A program made the position numbers and the translations under genes. Below, piece by piece: positions 6,995-15,379 of a stretch of 22,614 bases of DNA (position 1 is its first letter; every line of letters starts with the position of its first letter). This DNA comes from Candidatus Hydrogenedentota bacterium. GTDB lineage: Bacteria > Hydrogenedentota > Hydrogenedentia > Hydrogenedentales > SLHB01. The notes beneath the pieces are model-generated. The model was not told the DNA's origin. It worked only from the letters and a program-made list of their open reading frames with translations, and ran no database searches. The DNA lies in assembly GCA_013349485.1 (NCBI GenBank), contig DUZM01000012.1:1-22614 (forward strand). The letters run 5' to 3'.

Positions 6995-8002
6995 ATGGAC
7001 GCAAGGACACGGTTCCAGCGACTGATGCGGTTCGAGTCGGTCGACAGGCTGCCGGTAGTGGAATGGGCCACGTGGTGGGACCTGACGCTGGATCGCTGGC
7101 GCGGCGAAGGGTTGCCGGCCGACCTCACGGATCAAGGGGACATTCGGGCGTACTTTGGACTGGATCCCGTACGGCAAATGTGGGTCGGAACGAGGAAAGC
7201 TTCGTACCCGCAGCCACCGGCCTATGGGCAAGGCGTCCTCAGCACGATGGATGACTACGAGAAACTAAGAGACCTCCTTTATCCGGAACCCGAGGAAGCA
7301 ATAGATTTCGATATGCTGTCCGAATGGGCCAAACAACAGGCCGCAGGCAACATGATAGTCTGGATTACGTTCGAGGGGTTCTTCGATTATCCACGATCGC
7401 AGTTCGGGATCGAGAAGCATTTTTATGCTTTTATTGAGCAGCCCGAGACCATGGCCGCCATGAACGCCGATCTGGCCGAGCACATGGTGAGTATGCTTGA
7501 CGCGTTGTGTGACGTCTGCACGCCCGATTTCATGACGTTTGCGGAAGACATGTCGTACAACAACGGCCCGATGATCTCGCGAGATCTGTTCGATCGATTC
7601 ATGGCGCCCTACTACCGGCAAGTCGTTCCTGAATTGAGAAAACGCGGCATCATTCCCTTCATCGACTCGGATGGCGACATTGAGCAACTCATACCGTGGT
7701 TTCTCGATGTGGGAATCGACGGTTTTCTGCCGCTTGAGCGCCAGGCCGGTTGCGACATCGTTGCTTACCGGGAGCAGTATCCCCAAACCCGCTTCATCGG
7801 GGCGTTCAACAAGCTGGTCATGCATCAGGGCGAAGGCGCGATGCGCGCCGAATTCGAGCGGCTTTTGCCGGCGATGAAAGAGGGCGGCTACATCCCGTCG
7901 GTGGATCATCAAACCCCACCGGCCGTTTCCATGGCCGACTACCGCCTTTACCTGGAGCTGTTGCGAGAGTACTGCGCGAAGGCCGTTAAGGAAAAGGATT
8001 GA
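6995..8002 (+). CDS. Uroporphyrinogen decarboxylase (URO-D) domain protein
   Basis: A 335-residue TIM-barrel protein of the URO-D superfamily, which includes HemE and the MtaA/CmuA-type methyltransferases. Signature segments are MDARTRFQRLMRFESVDRLP at the N-terminus, FAEDMSYNNGPMISRDLFD (182-200), FIDSDGDIEQLIP (222-234), and GGYIPSVDHQTPPAVSM (297-313). It is probably not a true HemE. It also lacks an obvious His-x-Cys zinc site of the cobamide methyltransferases: the corresponding barrel position reads DSDGD. It therefore belongs to the large uncharacterised URO-D-like group common beside glycoside hydrolases in PVC-type bacteria. The ATG at 6995 has AAGGA 8 nt upstream; a longer frame from 6899 has no such support. 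The stop is 4 bp before the rhamnosidase ATG, so the two are almost certainly cotranscribed. Confidence 0.85.
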   Translation: MDARTRFQRLMRFESVDRLPVVEWATWWDLTLDRWRGEGLPADLTDQGDIRAYFGLDPVRQMWVGTRKASYPQPPAYGQGVLSTMDDYEKLRDLLYPEPEEAIDFDMLSEWAKQQAAGNMIVWITFEGFFDYPRSQFGIEKHFYAFIEQPETMAAMNADLAEHMVSMLDALCDVCTPDFMTFAEDMSYNNGPMISRDLFDRFMAPYYRQVVPELRKRGIIPFIDSDGDIEQLIPWFLDVGIDGFLPLERQAGCDIVAYREQYPQTRFIGAFNKLVMHQGEGAMRAEFERLLPAMKEGGYIPSVDHQTPPAVSMADYRLYLELLREYCAKAVKEKD

Positions 8003-8006
8003 CCCC

Positions 8007-10403
8007 ATGGCCGAAACAGAGATCATGCCGCAGTTTGTGAAAGCCATGCCGATCTGGCCGGCCGGCCGGGAACTCGATAAGAACCTCTTTGTCGGGTTTC
8101 GGGCGCGCTTCGATTGTCATGCAGACGCGAAGCACGTACTACTGCGGGTAACGGGCGCCGTGCTCTACCGCATATTCTTGAACGGTGCCTTTGTAGGCTA
8201 CGGGCCGGTTCGCGCCGCGCACGGCTACTGCCGGGTCGATGAGATCGATCTGGCCGGGCGGGTGACAGCGGGGCCCAACCTTGTGGCGCTCGAGGTCGCG
8301 GGCTACAACTGTAAGAGCTTCTATGTGATCAGTCAGCCGTCGTTCCTGCAGGCGGAGATCCTTGTGGATGGCGAAGTCCTGGCCGCTACGGGATGCAGGG
8401 AGCCCGGATTCGAGGCGCGGCTGCTCGAACGGGCCCAGAAGACCGTGCGTTACAGTTTTCAACGCACCTTTACGGAAGTCTATCGGCTTGGGCCGGAATG
8501 TCACGAATGGCGGGACGAAGCGGATACGCCGATGGAATCGGTCGCGTGCGCGACGTATCCCGAAAAGAAGCTGCTCCCTCGACGCGTTCCCTACTGCACG
8601 TTCGAGAAGTGTACGCCCCGTGACTTCGTGGCGCGGGGGCGGCTGGAACCGTTTGACAACGCCCAGAAACAGCCTTGCCAGCTCGATACCGGGGCACACG
8701 GGAACGGATTCGCAGCGGACGAATTGGAAACCGTGCCCCACATGGAATTGCAGGACTACGCGCCGCGTGCGGAATTCGCCAAACGCCGGCCCTACACGAG
8801 CGAGGACGTCCTCGCGTTAGGGCCTCTTGAATACGCCGACGTAGATTTTGGCGAAGACTTCGACGGGTTCTTCGGGGCGACGGTGGCATGTCGCGAGCCG
8901 ACGCGCCTGCTTATTTCGTTTGACGATCTTATGATCGACGGCCAAATTCTGTTTTTGCGCAGCGGTTGCGTGAATCTCGTAACGTACGAACTCGAGCCGG
9001 GCACGTATCAACTGGAGTTCTTTGAACCCTACTGCATTCAGTTCGTCCGGGTACAAACGCTGGCGGGCGCCTGTGAAGTCTCGAACCTGTACGTGCGCGA
9101 ATTCGTTAATCCCGACATGGATGCGGCTACGTTTGAAAGCAGCGATTCCCGATTGAACGAAATCTTCGAGGCCGGCCGTGAGACGCTTCGCCAGTGCACG
9201 TGCGACGCGCTGATGGCGGATCCGCCGCGCGAGCGCGGCGCCTGGATCGTCGTCGACAGTCCGTATACCGCCCGGGGAACGTTTGCCTTGCTTAATGACC
9301 CGCGCCTCGAGCGGGATCTGTTCGAGAACTACCTCCTGCCGGATCGTTACGAAGGCGTTCCGAAGGACATGTTTCCGGCCGTGTATCCTGCGGACAATGT
9401 AAATGGGTTCTGGATAGTCAATACGGCGTTCTATACCCCCATACAGCTTGAAGAGTACTACCTTCGCAGTGGCGATCGCGCGATGGTGGATGCTTTCGAA
9501 CCCAAGATCATGGCGTTCTTGAAATACTATGAACCGTTTAAGAATGAGGATGGGCTCCTCGAAGATCTCGACGGGTGGATCTTCATCGAGTGGTCGCGAG
9601 CCGCCGATTTCACCGCGGGCATCCACTATCCAACCAATATGTTGTATGCACGCAGCTTGGCCGCCGTGAGCCGCCTGTACGATCGGCCGGAGTTGGCCGA
9701 ACAGAGCGAGCGCCTTCACCAGATGATTCGGGACCAGGCGTTCGACGGCGATTTCTTTGTGGACAATGCCGTGCGGAAAGACGGACAGCGGCGATTGACG
9801 GGGAACCGCTCCGAGGTCTGCCAGTACGCGGCCTTTGATTGCGGGACGGCGACGCCGGAGACGCACCCGAAACTCTGGAAAACGCTCTGCGAGGACTTCG
9901 GCCCTGCGCGGCGTGTGGCGGGCCAGTGCGGCTCACTATGGGGACAATGCGTTACCGTCTGGCCTGAGATCGTTGCCGCTAATTCCCTGCCGGGGCTTAC
10001 GTGGCGTTTGGACCTCCTTCAGCGATTCGGCGAGACCCAGCGGATGTTTGACGACGCGATAAGGAGTCTCTTGCACATGGCGCGCGCCAGCGGCACCCTA
10101 TGGGAACACGTCGATCCCGTCGCCGGATTGTCCCACGCGTTCCAGGGCGTCATTTGTGAACTGCTGTACCAAGGCGCACTCGGCGTACGGCGGATCGATC
10201 CCGTCGGAAAGAGAATTGAGCTGCGCTTTGCCGAGCACAACCTGGCGTGGTGCAAGGGTCGCATTCCCACGCCGGACGGCTTCGTCGAGGTCGCCTGGCA
10301 GCGAGAAGCGAAGCAGATCGTTTGCTCGATCTCGGCGCCGAAGGGATATCAAGTCGAGACGGAGGACCTCACCGGCCGGGTGTCGGTGACGCGCCAGAAT
10401 TGA
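8007..10403 (+). CDS. GH78 alpha-L-rhamnosidase-like glycoside hydrolase
   Basis: A 798-residue protein with the layout of family 78 glycoside hydrolases, inverting enzymes that release terminal L-rhamnose. The N-terminal beta-rich part (about 20-380) includes LYRIFLNGAFVGYGP, typical of the accessory jelly-roll domain. The (alpha/alpha)6 catalytic region contains DPPRERGAW, matching the family DCP.R.ER..W motif with Asp405, Glu409 and Asp417. The segment SGTLWEHVDPVAGLSHAFQG supplies the candidate acid Glu700. A C-terminal beta domain ends with VEVAWQREAKQIVCSI. There is no signal peptide (N-terminus MAETEIMPQFVKAMPIWP), so it is predicted to be cytoplasmic and to act on imported oligosaccharides. 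The ATG at 8007 has AAGGA 8 nt upstream. A terminator-like hairpin lies 45 bp past the stop. Family is fairly sure; exact substrate is not. Confidence 0.83.
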   Translation: MAETEIMPQFVKAMPIWPAGRELDKNLFVGFRARFDCHADAKHVLLRVTGAVLYRIFLNGAFVGYGPVRAAHGYCRVDEIDLAGRVTAGPNLVALEVAGYNCKSFYVISQPSFLQAEILVDGEVLAATGCREPGFEARLLERAQKTVRYSFQRTFTEVYRLGPECHEWRDEADTPMESVACATYPEKKLLPRRVPYCTFEKCTPRDFVARGRLEPFDNAQKQPCQLDTGAHGNGFAADELETVPHMELQDYAPRAEFAKRRPYTSEDVLALGPLEYADVDFGEDFDGFFGATVACREPTRLLISFDDLMIDGQILFLRSGCVNLVTYELEPGTYQLEFFEPYCIQFVRVQTLAGACEVSNLYVREFVNPDMDAATFESSDSRLNEIFEAGRETLRQCTCDALMADPPRERGAWIVVDSPYTARGTFALLNDPRLERDLFENYLLPDRYEGVPKDMFPAVYPADNVNGFWIVNTAFYTPIQLEEYYLRSGDRAMVDAFEPKIMAFLKYYEPFKNEDGLLEDLDGWIFIEWSRAADFTAGIHYPTNMLYARSLAAVSRLYDRPELAEQSERLHQMIRDQAFDGDFFVDNAVRKDGQRRLTGNRSEVCQYAAFDCGTATPETHPKLWKTLCEDFGPARRVAGQCGSLWGQCVTVWPEIVAANSLPGLTWRLDLLQRFGETQRMFDDAIRSLLHMARASGTLWEHVDPVAGLSHAFQGVICELLYQGALGVRRIDPVGKRIELRFAEHNLAWCKGRIPTPDGFVEVAWQREAKQIVCSISAPKGYQVETEDLTGRVSVTRQN

Positions 10404-10440
10404 CCGCGATTGCCTGAAACCGACGGAGTGCACGCAGACC

Positions 10441-10543
10441 ATCCGTCGCCCCTTTCGGGGCTTTTATCTGAGGGATGCGTGTACCCAGGGGTTCTGCTTG
10501 GCTCCATTCCGGGCTGCACGCCGACATCCCCTTCGGGGATTGG
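10441..10543. repeat. REP-like spacer element between convergent genes
   Basis: The block contains CCCCTTTCGGGG, then the text ACCCAGGGGTTCTGCTTGG and TCCATTCCGGGCTGCAC, and closes with a 6-bp hairpin ATCCCC-ttc-GGGGAT (10526-10540). The order 'short hairpin, ACCCAGGGGTT, GGCTCC, CGGGCTG, second UUCG-like hairpin' resembles a repeat family often seen in PVC and related genomes near IS200-type (REP-associated) transposases; this is recollection and unverified. It sits in the 221-bp convergent gap 10404-10624, which otherwise holds nothing recognised. Confidence 0.5.
10448..10465 (+). terminator. Candidate Rho-independent terminator of the URO-D/GH78 operon
   Basis: The stem GCCCC-tttc-GGGGC (10448-10461) is followed directly by TTTT (10462-10465), 45 bp after the rhamnosidase stop. 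The stem is only 5 bp, and the sequence is also part of a repeat-like block, so termination is likely but not certain. Confidence 0.45.
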
Positions 10544-10624
10544 TGACGCGGCGCGAAGATCGATGCCTACTCTTCTGAGGGCGCCTCACATGGAATTGCC
10601 CACATGATACAGCCCCCTTCACCA

Positions 10625-12034
10625 TCACCTTGCGTAGAGGATATGGAACGCTTTCTCGGAGCGCAGGACGATGCTGGTGCGGCCGTCGCCTGTCAGGTCG
10701 GTCTCGAGCGCCACGTGCTCGATGCGTTCGTCGCATCGGTATTCGAAATCGGGCTCTTCACCGAACCCATCTTTGAATAACCACACCGCGAACCGATCCT
10801 CGTCGGTGCTGCACGCGAAGTCCGTCTTGCCGTCGCCGTCAAAATCCCGGAGAACACACTTTTGTAAGGGGCCGCTAGTCAGGTACCAGTGCATGGGCAC
10901 TTTCAGCTTGAGTTGGGCCTTCGGTTGGGCCTCAAACCGGTTCTTATCCGGAGAAAACAGGTGAATGGCTATATGAAGAGGGTAAGAGCGGCCAGTCACA
11001 GCGCGCGCCACGGCGCCCACCGACATGCCCGGCGCAGGCGCGCGCATCAGGAGCAAGTCGACGTAACCGTCGCCGTCAAAGTCAGGAGCATAGTCCTCGT
11101 ATCGGTAACGGTAGTAAGCCACACCCGGATAGCGACGTGCCGGCCCTACGGCCTCTTTCCGCGGTAGCGTTTCCGGATCGTCGCGACGCAGCTCGACTAT
11201 CCATAGAACGATACGTTGCGCTTCCAAGGGATTTGCGTCGGCATCATACGCCCATAGAGTCCATTTCGAGGCCGCGTCATCTCCGGCCACCTTGAAGAAG
11301 CCGATCCATTCCGGAGGCTCTTTGCCGTAAAGTTCTCGCACCTGGTCGAAGAAGAAACCATAGTTGTCGGCCAGGTCGTTCTTGTCGTCCTCGTGAGGCG
11401 GCTGGAGGGACTCCGGCAATTCGGGTTTGCGCATGATGCGATGCGACACCTTCATCTTGAACGCGCCCGGGGGTGCGATGCGCGGTGGGCCGCCATACCA
11501 AGAGGTGAACGGAATACCGAATGAGTCGTCGTCACGGAGTTCGAAACTCTTGACCTGCTTCCCGTCGGCGCTACACAACTCCAACGCGTTCTCCCGAGGC
11601 AGAGCGATTAGTTGTCGCCCTTCATGGGAGACGACAAGAACAACGGGTTTTCGCCATCCCGGTTGCACATCCCTGAAGAGTGTCTCAACGCCAAACAACT
11701 CGCGAGCCGCCGGGACAGGGCCTTCGAGTGCAATGTCCTGCCGGATGATCGAATTGCCGCTGACACAGACTATCTCGGATTGCTCGTCCCCGTCCAAATT
11801 GGCTATATCAAACGCAACGGCCCCCGCCGGCAACTGGATTCTGTGCGTGGCGCCTTTCGTTGTGCTTGGGCAAAGGACGAGCGTTTCGCCGTCGACGATT
11901 AGCACGTCGCCCGTACCGTCCTCGTCACAATCGGCAACAAAAGCGAACGCTCGGGGGTTCTTGCAGGCGACGGCCTGCACGTCAAACAGTACCCCTGTTC
12001 CCGCACACCAGATCGTGAGGAGGGCCAGCATCAT
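10625..12034 (-). CDS. Exported FG-GAP/VCBS beta-propeller-type protein 2
   Basis: A 469-residue protein with a hydrophobic N-terminus (MMLALLTIWCAGTGVLFDVQA) that looks like a short signal peptide. It carries repeated calcium-loop motifs of the FG-GAP/VCBS type: DCDEDGTGD (35-43), NLDGDEQSE (79-87), DFDGDGYVD (318-326), DFDGDGKTD (397-405), DLTGDGRTS (446-454). Such repeats form integrin-like propeller blades that bind Ca2+ and mediate extracellular contacts. It is the last gene of a four-gene operon: its ATG overlaps the stop of the preceding propeller gene as ATGA. Residues around 318-410 align by eye with 341-440 of that neighbour (motif, about 60-residue spacer, motif), so the two are paralogues. 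No enzymatic motif is seen; a ligand or substrate role is unknown. Confidence 0.75.
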   Translation of the reverse strand: MMLALLTIWCAGTGVLFDVQAVACKNPRAFAFVADCDEDGTGDVLIVDGETLVLCPSTTKGATHRIQLPAGAVAFDIANLDGDEQSEIVCVSGNSIIRQDIALEGPVPAARELFGVETLFRDVQPGWRKPVVLVVSHEGRQLIALPRENALELCSADGKQVKSFELRDDDSFGIPFTSWYGGPPRIAPPGAFKMKVSHRIMRKPELPESLQPPHEDDKNDLADNYGFFFDQVRELYGKEPPEWIGFFKVAGDDAASKWTLWAYDADANPLEAQRIVLWIVELRRDDPETLPRKEAVGPARRYPGVAYYRYRYEDYAPDFDGDGYVDLLLMRAPAPGMSVGAVARAVTGRSYPLHIAIHLFSPDKNRFEAQPKAQLKLKVPMHWYLTSGPLQKCVLRDFDGDGKTDFACSTDEDRFAVWLFKDGFGEEPDFEYRCDERIEHVALETDLTGDGRTSIVLRSEKAFHILYAR

Positions 12035-13569
12035 TTCCCGTCCTCCCTGGCACAGAAGGTAACATACCGCAACATGTCTTGTTCTGTTTCCTGCAGATCC
12101 ACAAGAATGTCGCTCAGGCCGTCCCCGTTGCAGTCGTTTACGCCGAACTGGGCGCGCTTGCAGGCGCCAAGTTCAATCACAGCATCGGGTTTCCGAGAGT
12201 ACTTTTGCCCCTTGCACAAGTAGACCGCCAACACGTTCGCGCGTTCCTGAACCACGATGTCGCGGTAGCCGTCCCCGTTGAAGTCGCCCATCATGTTCAC
12301 GCGCCAGCCATGCGCGTAGTCGCTCGCCGTATCATCCCATCGAATCAGCGGCTCCTCGAAATGGAGCGTAAAACGCGCCTGCACGTCCGGTTCGTCCGAG
12401 AACCGGCCCCGTGCGTCCTGCAGATACACATGAACGTCGTGCTTGACCTTGCGTTGCGTCAACGCACGCGCCACCATCTCGCGAAGACCGCCATCGAAAA
12501 GACCCGTCGGTTGCGTCACCATGTCAAGGTCGCCGTCGCCGTCGAAATCAACGAAGTCGCGCAACCCCCCCCAAGATTGTCTGAACCCCGAACTGCCGAA
12601 AGAGCGCGTGACCCGCGTCTGGATGGTCTTGCCGCCGTCGACGGTTGCGCACGTCTTCATTACCGGCGGCCCCACGACGCTGCTCTTTGAACGTTCCCAG
12701 TCAAAGCCGATGAAGTCTATCTGTGCATCCTTATTCAAGCGGCACGGGCGGAAGTAGGCGGGCAGCGGCTCGCTTACGGTGATTTCGGTTTTGTCAACAA
12801 TGACCGCGAATTCGTTCTTTGTGTCAAGCGTATAGCGTGTCGTGTAATAGGGAACGACGTCATCGCTTGGCGTTTCCCTGGCGACAACCGTAATCGAATT
12901 GCCCTCGAGCGCAAAATCGCATTCTGCATACCGAATGGGAAAGGCGATATGGCGTTTCTCGGGCGGCCAGAGCGCCTGGGCGTCGATATAGTCGACATCC
13001 GGTACGGGAAAGATGTCCAGGCAGGCCACTTCCGCGTACGTTTCTTCGTTTCGCTGGAATATATGTAAACCGCTTTCGCTGGGCTGCACGATCTCTGGCG
13101 TGCCGTCCGCATCGAAATCGTGCAGAAAGTGCCCCGCGCACGCACTACTCGCTTCCTGCTCGAGTGCATCGTCGGATTCCAAGGCGCCCGGATGGGCTTG
13201 CTGCAGATACTCGCGCCATGAATGCGCCGTGGCGGTTCTCGGCCATGTGACGGCGCATGCCATTTGTCGTCGCCACCGATGCGCTTCCCAACGAACTACC
13301 TCGAGCCGCCCCTCGAGCCGCAGATACAGGTCCCCGTGCCAAACGTCGTACTCGAAGACCTCGTCATGCGCCGGCAAGGGCGCCGGGTGGTCCACATCAT
13401 ATAGGCCATTACGCTGGAAGAAGACTTTGTCGCGCAGGATAAGGTCGGTTGCCCCGTCGCCGTCGATGTCGGCCCAGTGGAAATTCGTGGTGTTGGGCGA
13501 AAAGCCGGGGATCTCCTGTTCGATAAACGTGAGACCCCCGAGCACGGATAAAAGAAATACGGCAATCAT
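12031..13569 (-). CDS. Exported FG-GAP/VCBS beta-propeller-type protein 1
   Basis: A 512-residue protein starting with a hydrophobic stretch (MIAVFLLSVLGGLTFIEQE), probably a signal peptide. Five acidic calcium-loop motifs are visible: DIDGDGATD (34-42), DFDADGTPE (151-159), DFDGDGDLD (341-349), DFNGDGYRD (429-437) and DCNGDGLSD (479-487). All are typical of FG-GAP/VCBS blades of secreted or surface proteins. No catalytic domain or sorting signal is recognised. Its ATG (13567-13569) overlaps the stop of the ABC permease gene and its stop overlaps the next propeller gene, both as 4-bp ATGA junctions, so all are translated in a coupled way. This tight link to an ABC exporter is unusual for propeller proteins, which are more often encoded alone. 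Family is clear from motifs, function is not. Confidence 0.78.
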   Translation of the reverse strand: MIAVFLLSVLGGLTFIEQEIPGFSPNTTNFHWADIDGDGATDLILRDKVFFQRNGLYDVDHPAPLPAHDEVFEYDVWHGDLYLRLEGRLEVVRWEAHRWRRQMACAVTWPRTATAHSWREYLQQAHPGALESDDALEQEASSACAGHFLHDFDADGTPEIVQPSESGLHIFQRNEETYAEVACLDIFPVPDVDYIDAQALWPPEKRHIAFPIRYAECDFALEGNSITVVARETPSDDVVPYYTTRYTLDTKNEFAVIVDKTEITVSEPLPAYFRPCRLNKDAQIDFIGFDWERSKSSVVGPPVMKTCATVDGGKTIQTRVTRSFGSSGFRQSWGGLRDFVDFDGDGDLDMVTQPTGLFDGGLREMVARALTQRKVKHDVHVYLQDARGRFSDEPDVQARFTLHFEEPLIRWDDTASDYAHGWRVNMMGDFNGDGYRDIVVQERANVLAVYLCKGQKYSRKPDAVIELGACKRAQFGVNDCNGDGLSDILVDLQETEQDMLRYVTFCAREDGK

Positions 13570-14393
13570 GCGTGCAAGTCCCGTCGGGCGAGGATCACGC
13601 CGGCAACTCCTGTGAATATCGCAAAGGACACGACGGATGTCGCCACACAGAGCAGCGTCGTCTTGTCGGCCCAGGACGCGACGTCAATGCCGTCGCAGAG
13701 GTCGGCAAACCGCTGCCAGGGGGTTTCGAGATAGGTCGAGAACACGAAGTTCTCAAGTCCCACAAAGGACTTCACGGTGTCTGCCACAATCCATATGCCG
13801 ACGGCGCTGCCGACCGCCGCCCCCGTGCTGCGCGTACAGCCCGAAATGAAAACGGCATAGGCCACCGCGGCGAACAGCGGGAAAAACCCGAGGACGAGGC
13901 CGAACAGGTAGGCGCGTGCCATGGCCGCGCCCGTGTAAATCAGTTCCCCGCCGAAGGTTACGCCTTCGAGGTCACCGAAAAGCCCCGCGATGCCCCAACT
14001 CGTGGCTGCCCCGAGGGCCGACAACAGCACGGCGTAACTCATCCCCAGAAGCAGTTTCGCTGCCAGGAATTCCCAACGCCGCAACGGGCGCACAAGGACC
14101 AGCCGGATCGTCCCGCTCGACAGTTCCTTGGACATCAGGCCCGAGCAGAACAGAATCAGCATGAACGCCCCGACAAGATTGATGGCCAGCGGCGTAGTCT
14201 TTGCGATAAACGGGTAATCGCTGATGTCGTCCCGCGTGACCTTGTGCAGCAAAGTCGCCGAGCACACCGTGGCCACCACCAGCGCCGGGCCGAGATACGT
14301 AAACTTGAGTTTCGCCGCTTTGAACGCCTCGATGGTATACGCGTTCCAGATGCGCCGCAGCGCCGAGACGATGGCTTCAAAGAACCCCTTCAT
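13566..14393 (-). CDS. ABC-2 type transporter permease
   Basis: A 275-residue integral membrane protein, predicted partner of the ATPase encoded just upstream. After an amphipathic N-terminus (MKGFFEAIVSALRRIW), hydrophobic spans include YLGPALVVATVCSATLL, LAINLVGAFMLILFCSGLM, LLGMSYAVLLSALGAATSW, LFGLVLGFFPLFAAVAYAVF, AVGSAVGIWIVADTV and TLLCVATSVVSFAIFTGVAG. That is about six spans, as in NatB/ABC-2 permeases. Between spans two and three, SKELSSGTIRLVLVRPLRRWEF is the characteristic coupling segment of ABC-2 permeases ('E...GT...L..P..R'). The ATG at 14393 overlaps the ATPase stop as ATGA, and a longer upstream frame would lie inside the ATPase gene, so this start is well supported. Cargo is unknown. 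Confidence 0.88.
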   Translation of the reverse strand: MKGFFEAIVSALRRIWNAYTIEAFKAAKLKFTYLGPALVVATVCSATLLHKVTRDDISDYPFIAKTTPLAINLVGAFMLILFCSGLMSKELSSGTIRLVLVRPLRRWEFLAAKLLLGMSYAVLLSALGAATSWGIAGLFGDLEGVTFGGELIYTGAAMARAYLFGLVLGFFPLFAAVAYAVFISGCTRSTGAAVGSAVGIWIVADTVKSFVGLENFVFSTYLETPWQRFADLCDGIDVASWADKTTLLCVATSVVSFAIFTGVAGVILARRDLHA

Positions 14394-15289
14394 CGGTTGA
14401 GCACCCTCAGGAAATAGTCGTGCAGCGTCCGGCGTCGCGGAATGACGCCCGAGACGCGATACCCGCCGCTGACAAGAAACGCCGTAAGCTGATGCGCGTT
14501 GGCCTCGCGAATCCGCACGCGAAGCCGGCCCGGCTCGACCTCGGCCGACTCGACCCAACTCTCGAGGGCGAGCCGACGGGCTGCGGCCTCCGGCGCGTCC
14601 AGCAGCACCTCGACATCCGTCTGGTCATACGACAGCAGGGTATCCATGGGTGAGCAACTGACGAGGCGGCCTTTGTTGATTACGGCCACACGGTCGCATA
14701 GCGTCTCGACCTCGTGGAGCATGTGGCTTGAGACGACAATCGTGACGTTGGACTCGGCGGCCAGACGGCGCAGCAACTCGAGGATCTCGTGCGTGCCCTC
14801 GACATCGAGCCCGTTGGTCGGCTCATCGAGAACAAGCAGTTCGGGCTCCGTCACGAGGGCCTGCGCCAGCCCAAGCCGTTGACGCATCCCCGACGAGAAG
14901 GTCCCCACTTTGTCTTTGGCCTCATCGAGCAGGCCGACCAAATCGAGCACCCGGTCCACGGAGACGTGGCGATTGGCGAGTTTCGTGACGAGCAGCAGGT
15001 TTGCCCGGGCGGAAAGATAGTCGTAGAACGTCGGGTGCTCGACCAGGACGCCCATCCGGGACGCCACATCGAGATAGCGTTTCCGCCGATCTTTGCCGAA
15101 AATCGAGATCGAGCCGGACGTCGGCGGCACCAATCCCGCAAGCATGTACAGCGTGGTGCTTTTGCCCGCCCCGTTCGGCCCGAGTAGCCCAAAGACCTCG
15201 CCCGTGTCGACCTCGAGCGACAGCCCCCCCACCGCCACCGTTCGACCGTAGCACTTCGTCAGGTTTTCGGTCTTGATACAGCCCCGCAT
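14390..15289 (-). CDS. ABC transporter ATP-binding protein (BcrA/NatA/CcmA type)
   Basis: A 299-residue cytoplasmic ATPase that would power the ABC-2 permease encoded next. All motifs are intact: Walker A GPNGAGKST (37-45), signature SSGMRQRLGLAQAL (132-145), Walker B LLVLDEP (151-157) with catalytic Glu156, D-loop NGLD (159-162), and switch His189 in SSHMLHEVE. The C-terminal 90 residues form the regulatory extension usual for this subfamily (drug, Na+ or lipid exporters). It is first in the four-gene operon. The ATG at 15289 has no SD but sits 7 nt after a good extended -10, suggesting a leaderless message. Confidence 0.93.
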   Translation of the reverse strand: MRGCIKTENLTKCYGRTVAVGGLSLEVDTGEVFGLLGPNGAGKSTTLYMLAGLVPPTSGSISIFGKDRRKRYLDVASRMGVLVEHPTFYDYLSARANLLLVTKLANRHVSVDRVLDLVGLLDEAKDKVGTFSSGMRQRLGLAQALVTEPELLVLDEPTNGLDVEGTHEILELLRRLAAESNVTIVVSSHMLHEVETLCDRVAVINKGRLVSCSPMDTLLSYDQTDVEVLLDAPEAAARRLALESWVESAEVEPGRLRVRIREANAHQLTAFLVSGGYRVSGVIPRRRTLHDYFLRVLNR

Positions 15290-15296
15290 GGGGCAA

Positions 15297-15326
15297 ATTG
15301 TATCACGATGCGCGTGACAATGTCAG
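15297..15326 (-). promoter_or_regulatory. Extended -10 promoter giving a probably leaderless ABC/propeller mRNA
   Basis: On the minus strand CTGACA (15321-15326, 5 of 6 to TTGACA), an 18-nt spacer ending in TGA, and TACAAT (15297-15302, 5 of 6 to TATAAT) form an extended -10 promoter. Only 7 nt separate the -10 from the ATG (15289-15287), so transcription should begin at or next to the start codon. The absence of any SD there agrees. Confidence 0.55.
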
Positions 15327-15379
15327 TCAGGCATCGGCGAACAAGTTTGGCGAGGGCACGCGGGCGCCGGTGCAAGCGT

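Noticed and set aside
8817..9866. 349-codon open frame on the minus strand under the GH78 gene
   Set aside because: Antisense shadow of a well-supported catalytic domain; composition and lack of motifs argue against a gene.
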